Source of the DNA: Burkholderia sp. Ac-20365
Lineage (GTDB): Bacteria > Pseudomonadota > Gammaproteobacteria > Burkholderiales > Burkholderiaceae
Direction of reading: 5' to 3'
DNA: 64,000 bases
NCBI RefSeq assembly: GCF_017104715.1
Contig: NZ_JAAGPI010000030.1
Location: 55,309-119,308, forward strand
Shown here one piece after another: positions 60,422 to 64,000 of the stretch. Made by a program: the position numbers and the translations under genes. The first letter of the stretch is position 1. The number at the start of each line of letters is the position of its first letter. The notes below the pieces were generated by a model that saw only the letters and a list, made by a program, of their open reading frames with translations, was not told where the DNA came from and searched no databases.

Positions 60422-61061
60422 GATTTCCAGAGCCCGATGACGCCGGCCTCGGCACAGCCGCAATTTCCACGCGACGGTTCTTCGCCCGGCCTTCGCTATC
60501 CGCATTCGAACTGACGGGCTGCTCGGAGCCGAACGCCGCCGCAAACACCGACGACGCGGGAATGCCAGCATCGATAAACGAGCGTGTCACCGTCAGCGCG
60601 CGTTGCGCCGACAGTTCCCAGTTGTCCGCGAAGCGCCGGTTGCCCGAGCGCACCTGCTGATCGTCGGCAAAGCCGCTGACCATCAGGATTTCGTCGTGCG
60701 AGCGCAGATACGCCGACAGCGGCGCGGCAAGACTCTTCAGCAGGTCGCGCCCCTGCGGCTGCAACTGGTCGGAATTCAGCGCGAACAGCACATTGCCGCT
60801 GATGCCGATACGTCCGTTGACCAGCGTCACGCGTCCGGCCGCGAGCGGCCCGGCCAACGCCTGTTCCAGCGTCTTGCGGCGCTGCGCTTCCATCTGGCGC
60901 TGCTTGACGGCATCGTCGAGGCGCGCGGACAGCTCCAGTTGCACGCCGATCACGCCGACCAGAATCAGCACGAATGCGCCGAGCAACACCGACATCAGAT
61001 CGCTGAACGCGGCCCAGATGGGCGTCGTCGGCTCGACGCCGCCGTCGATTTCCTCGTTCAT
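60414..61061 (-). CDS. OmpA/MotB-like protein with conserved channel aspartate
   Basis: 215 residues. A single membrane helix (about 15-42) begins W-A-A-F-S-D-L-M-S-V-L-L-G-A-F-V-L; Asp21 matches the proton-binding Asp of MotB/ZorB (F-x-D-x-M). A short linker leads to a peptidoglycan-binding OmpA domain (about 95-205; V-L-F-A-L-N-S-D-Q-L, A-D-N-W-E-L-S-A-Q-R-A, K-N-R-R-V-E-I). Its start overlaps the stop of the MotA-like gene (ATGA), so the two channel subunits are made together. It is expected to anchor to the cell wall and couple ion flow to a partner, not to be a porin. Confidence 0.88.
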   Translation of the reverse strand: MNEEIDGGVEPTTPIWAAFSDLMSVLLGAFVLILVGVIGVQLELSARLDDAVKQRQMEAQRRKTLEQALAGPLAAGRVTLVNGRIGISGNVLFALNSDQLQPQGRDLLKSLAAPLSAYLRSHDEILMVSGFADDQQVRSGNRRFADNWELSAQRALTVTRSFIDAGIPASSVFAAAFGSEQPVSSNADSEGRAKNRRVEIAAVPRPASSGSGNRE

Positions 61062-63496
61062 GCCGCGTCAGCTCCCGCCGACGCGCGCTGGCCCGCCAGC
61101 TGCTGCAGGTCTTCGACGATCTGCTTCTGCGACAGGATGCTCAGATCGATCACTTCGCGCGCCTGCGCGACGTAGTACGCGAGTTGCTCGTCGCTGCGTG
61201 CGAGCGACTTGTCGAGCGCCGTTTCGATGCGCTGCAGATGCGTCATCAGCTTGTCGTTCGATTCGCCGAAGAGGCGCACGGCCATGCCGAACGCTTCGCC
61301 GAGGCTCGCCACTTCGACGGAACTGCCTGCCACCTGCGCAGCGACGTTGCCGAGCTTGCGGGTTTCGGCTTCGACCTTGTCGGTGAATTGCGTGCCGACG
61401 CGCTCCAGCAGACCCGCCGACGTCGAGACGAGCGCATCGACAGCCGTACGTTGTTCCGTCGATGCGTGATTCACCGCGTCGAGCAAGGTTTCGAGCGTCG
61501 CCAGCAAACGGCTGCGCTCTTCCAGCATCGCGGTGTCGCGGACCATGCTGTCGGAGAGCTTCTGGCGCAGTTCGGCGACGACTTCGGCCGCTGCGCGCGG
61601 CGCTTCCGATGCAGCTTGAACAAGCCGCGAAATCTCGGCGATCGTGCCGCTTGCGTGCGCCTGCGTCTGTTCGGAGATGTCACGTGCCGTCTGTGCGAGC
61701 GTGTCGCAGATGTCCTGCTGATGGCTCGCGGTGCGCGCGCCCGCTTCGTCCCACTTCTGGCTCAAGGTCGTCGCGACGGCTTCAAGCGATGCGCTCCATG
61801 CAGCCAGTCGCGCTTCGTCGCGCGAAGCCAGCGCCGTCTGCAAGCCGGCATGCGATTCGTCGACGGCGCGCAGCAGTGCGGCCGAGTGCTGTTCGAACGC
61901 GGCAGCCGCCGTCGTGAGCGCCGTGCGATTGTGCTCGGCGAGCGTTTCGCCGGCGCGCTCCTGCTGAGACAACGCGTCCTTCCATGCTTGCGAAACCTGA
62001 CCCGCCGTGGCGTCGAGGCGCGCCGACACGCCGTCCAGCAGCGTGGTCGAGCGTTGCTCGAAAGTCTGATTGAAGCCTTCCAGCGATACGCGCAAATCCT
62101 GAACCAGCGTCTCGCTCGCGCCTTGATGATTCGCGAGCGCCTTGTTCCACATTTCCGCCACGTTCGCCGTAGACGTCTCGAAGCCGCTCGACAAGCCGTT
62201 CAGCTGTCGCTGAACCGCCTGTTCGACGGTCTCGCGCAGTGCCGCCATTTCGAGCGCATGTGCGGCCATCGTCGCTTCCATCGCCGGCTGCAATGCGGCG
62301 CCCGCCGCGCGCGCGCTTTCCGCCGCGCTCGACACCTGGCCCGCCGTCGCGTCGAGACGCGCCGAAACGCCATCCAGCAACGTGTTCGAGCGTTGCTCGA
62401 AAGTCTGGCTGAAGCCTTCCAGCGACGCGCGCAAATCCTGAACCAGTTTTTCGCTCGCGTTCTGCTGCCCTGCCAGCGCGTTGCGCCACAAATCCGCGAC
62501 GGTTGAGGTGCTTGCTTCGAAGCCCGTCGTCAGGCCATCCAGTTGACGCTGCACCGCCTGCCCGACGGTGTCGCGCAGCGACGCCATTTCCCGCGCATGA
62601 CCGGCCATCGTGGCTTCCATCGCGGGCTGCAATGCCTCGCTCGCCGCGCGCGCGCTTTCCGCCGCGCTATCTTTCAGCGACTGCGAAACGGACGACACCA
62701 GACGCGCATACGCCGCTTCCGTGCGGCCGTGGAATGCATGCTGGTTCGAAATCAGCCGCTCGTTGAGCGCGACGCTTTGCTGCTCGATGGCCGTCGCCAT
62801 CGTCTGCAAACGGTCGACCAGCACGGGCATCATGTCCGCCTGACGTTGCAGCAGCTTGAACGTCTCGTCGCGCTTCTGGCTTTGAGAGAAACCGCGCAGC
62901 GTGGTCGAGATCTTCGTGTCGAGCAGATGCGCGGCCTGCGCGCGTTCGCGGCGGCACAACGCGGACAGCAATCCGAGCATCGCCGAGGTCGCGACGCCCG
63001 CGATCGACGTGCCGAACGCAAAACCCAGCCCCTTCACGGGAGCGGCCAGCGACGCGCGGATCGCTTGCAGATCGGTCGCGCTTTCGAGCGCGGCGCCCGT
63101 GCCGCGCAGTGTCGTCACCATGCCGAGCAGCGTGCCGAGCATGCCGAGCAGCACCAGCAGGCCGACCAGGTAAGGCGTGAGCGCCGGTCCCGGCAGCGCG
63201 ACGCGCTCGCCTTCGATGCGCATGCGCACGGTATTGCGCAATCCCGGATGCACGCGCTCGAGCCAGTCGCCGAGCCGCGCCGGCGCTGCGGACAGCTCCG
63301 AGATCGCGCCCGTCAGCGTGGCCGTGGCCTGCTGATAGCGCTGCAGTTCCAGCGCGCCCGCCAGATAGCAGGCAATGACCAGCAGCGTGACGGCCAGCGC
63401 CAGCGGATTCGACACGACATAGCCTGCGCCGACCCACACGGCAGCAATCAGACCTACGAGAAAAACAACAACGAAATCAATACGATATCTGGACAT
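61058..63496 (-). CDS. DUF802 protein: MotA/TolQ-like channel domain with a very long coiled-coil tail
   Basis: 812 residues from ATG 63496. Membrane segments at about 8-28, 31-49, 105-128 and 154-180. The latter pair (L-L-G-M-L-G-T-L-L-G-M-V-T-T-L and V-K-G-L-G-F-A-F-G-T-S-I-A-G-V-A-T-S) looks like the inner helices of MotA/TolQ/ExbB. Residues 200-800 are alanine- and glutamine-rich coiled coil in the cytoplasm, with a 113-residue tandem duplication (277-389 and 390-502). The overall form matches ZorA more than flagellar MotA. It is coupled to the MotB-like gene. A longer frame upstream into DUF3348 is not used. Confidence 0.85.
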   Translation of the reverse strand: MSRYRIDFVVVFLVGLIAAVWVGAGYVVSNPLALAVTLLVIACYLAGALELQRYQQATATLTGAISELSAAPARLGDWLERVHPGLRNTVRMRIEGERVALPGPALTPYLVGLLVLLGMLGTLLGMVTTLRGTGAALESATDLQAIRASLAAPVKGLGFAFGTSIAGVATSAMLGLLSALCRRERAQAAHLLDTKISTTLRGFSQSQKRDETFKLLQRQADMMPVLVDRLQTMATAIEQQSVALNERLISNQHAFHGRTEAAYARLVSSVSQSLKDSAAESARAASEALQPAMEATMAGHAREMASLRDTVGQAVQRQLDGLTTGFEASTSTVADLWRNALAGQQNASEKLVQDLRASLEGFSQTFEQRSNTLLDGVSARLDATAGQVSSAAESARAAGAALQPAMEATMAAHALEMAALRETVEQAVQRQLNGLSSGFETSTANVAEMWNKALANHQGASETLVQDLRVSLEGFNQTFEQRSTTLLDGVSARLDATAGQVSQAWKDALSQQERAGETLAEHNRTALTTAAAAFEQHSAALLRAVDESHAGLQTALASRDEARLAAWSASLEAVATTLSQKWDEAGARTASHQQDICDTLAQTARDISEQTQAHASGTIAEISRLVQAASEAPRAAAEVVAELRQKLSDSMVRDTAMLEERSRLLATLETLLDAVNHASTEQRTAVDALVSTSAGLLERVGTQFTDKVEAETRKLGNVAAQVAGSSVEVASLGEAFGMAVRLFGESNDKLMTHLQRIETALDKSLARSDEQLAYYVAQAREVIDLSILSQKQIVEDLQQLAGQRASAGADAA
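61991..62668 (-). repeat. 339-bp tandem duplication in the coiled-coil tail coding region
   Basis: Copies at 62330-62668 and 61991-62329 encode 113-residue units that differ at scattered positions (for example L-D-G-L-T-T-G-F and L-N-G-L-S-S-G-F). The exact 339-bp period keeps frame and suggests a recent tail-length change. Confidence 0.85.
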
Positions 63497-63506
63497 GTTG
63501 TCCCAG

Positions 63507-64000
63507 TTAGCTGATGCGAAGGGCAGCCAGCAGCCCTTCGACCGGTTGAAAACGAATTTCGAGCTCGGCAAGCAGCACGCTCTGCATGTCCTTGCGGAAC
63601 ATGTCGAGCCACGCGCCACTGGCAACGGCAGTCGGGGCCGGATCATCGCCCGCTGCGGCCTGCTCTTCCTGCGCAGCCTTACGCAAGCGCTCGAAATGGC
63701 CGCCGAGCATGCCCGGCACCGCGCCGAACAGGCTGCGCTCGCGCGCGCCCAACGCCCGCTCCATGATCGCGTCGACCACCGCGAGCCGCGTCATTTCGGA
63801 CGACTGCGCCGCGACCATGCTGCGCAGACGTCCACGCAGATTGCCGATGCGGGTTTCCATCCCCTGCTGCAACGCGAGATAGCACTGGCGGAAATCCGCG
63901 TAACTGACTTCTGCTTCCGCCTGCGTGTTCTGCGCATGCGCCGCGCTGCGACGCCGCCGCGGCGCCAGCATGCTGTCGCCCGCGACGGCGTCCGCCAGCG
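63507..64000 (-). CDS. DUF3348 domain protein (5' end beyond window)
   Basis: About 164 residues are visible and the open frame continues past the right edge (L-A-D-A-V-A-G-D-S precedes the first internal Met at 63971), so the gene is truncated by the window. The visible part has F-R-Q-C-Y-L-A-L-Q-Q-G-M-E-T-R-I and a long helical region, ending L-A-A-L-R-I-S; it fits DUF3348, a soluble helical family found next to DUF802. The stop lies 10 bp before the MotA-like gene. It is the upstream member of the putative motor operon. Confidence 0.8.
   Translation of the reverse strand, partial: LADAVAGDSMLAPRRRRSAAHAQNTQAEAEVSYADFRQCYLALQQGMETRIGNLRGRLRSMVAAQSSEMTRLAVVDAIMERALGARERSLFGAVPGMLGGHFERLRKAAQEEQAAAGDDPAPTAVASGAWLDMFRKDMQSVLLAELEIRFQPVEGLLAALRIS

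Noticed and set aside
59783..64000. Calling the operon Zorya outright
   Set aside because: ZorC/ZorD/ZorE-type genes are not visible; DUF3348 and DUF2894 are different, so only the motor core resemblance is claimed.

Overview
The window looks like chromosomal or chromid DNA of a Burkholderiaceae betaproteobacterium, most likely Paraburkholderia or Caballeronia. This is an inference from the high G+C content, the codon usage, the dense operons of LysR/GntR/AraC-controlled catabolic genes, and the DUF3348/DUF802/OmpA/DUF2894 and DUF2000 gene families. No rRNA, tRNA, insertion sequence, prophage or CRISPR array was seen. It reads as a catabolic and transport-rich accessory region with a few housekeeping-type genes.

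Layout. At 1-68 is the tail of a RidA-like gene. Positions 104-9424 (minus strand) form one nine-gene operon for using biuret, and probably triuret, as nitrogen source: allophanate hydrolase AtzF, a BMP-type ABC importer (binding protein, two permeases, double ATPase), biuret amidohydrolase BiuH, a second BiuH-like cysteine hydrolase, an AtzH/DUF3225 protein and a GntR regulator. A sigma54-like promoter sits just upstream of atzF. katG follows (9686-11866). Positions 12232-18927 carry an autotransporter O-heptosyltransferase and its likely substrate, a 1744-residue self-associating-type autotransporter built of about 19-residue repeats. Positions 19006-21734 hold a tightly overlapping minus-strand operon (DUF2000, enoyl-CoA hydratase-like, quinone reductase, AraC). 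It diverges from a GMC oxidoreductase and an alkylsulfatase, which together could turn alkyl sulfates into aldehydes.

Positions 25824-32310 contain small stress and regulatory genes (VOC, TetR, LysR, OsmC/Ohr, ppnP) and a shikimate-dehydrogenase-like gene with an MHS-type transporter. Positions 32362-41797 form a LysR-controlled amine/opine-type catabolic cluster: a polyamine-class ABC importer, a three-part flavin/iron-sulfur amine dehydrogenase of the HcnABC/opine oxidase type, a second DAO-type flavoenzyme and a RidA deaminase. A membrane GGDEF protein (41831-43348) is followed by a LysR/CoA-transferase/crotonase/MFS cluster (43579-48039), three small zinc-ribbon or hypothetical genes, a secreted beta-propeller and an acyltransferase.

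Positions 52244-54301 encode a periplasmic molybdopterin enzyme, its cytochrome b561-type partner and a DUF5666 protein. They diverge from a TonB-dependent receptor preceded by a Zur-like palindrome. A DsbA/FrnE protein and an EF-G-like GTPase with a degenerate G4 motif follow.

The most interesting system is at the right edge (59783-64000, minus strand). DUF3348, an 812-residue MotA/TolQ-like membrane protein with a roughly 600-residue coiled-coil tail, a MotB/OmpA-like protein with the conserved channel aspartate, and DUF2894 form a translationally coupled operon. Its channel pair resembles the ZorAB motor of Zorya defence, but the companion genes are different.
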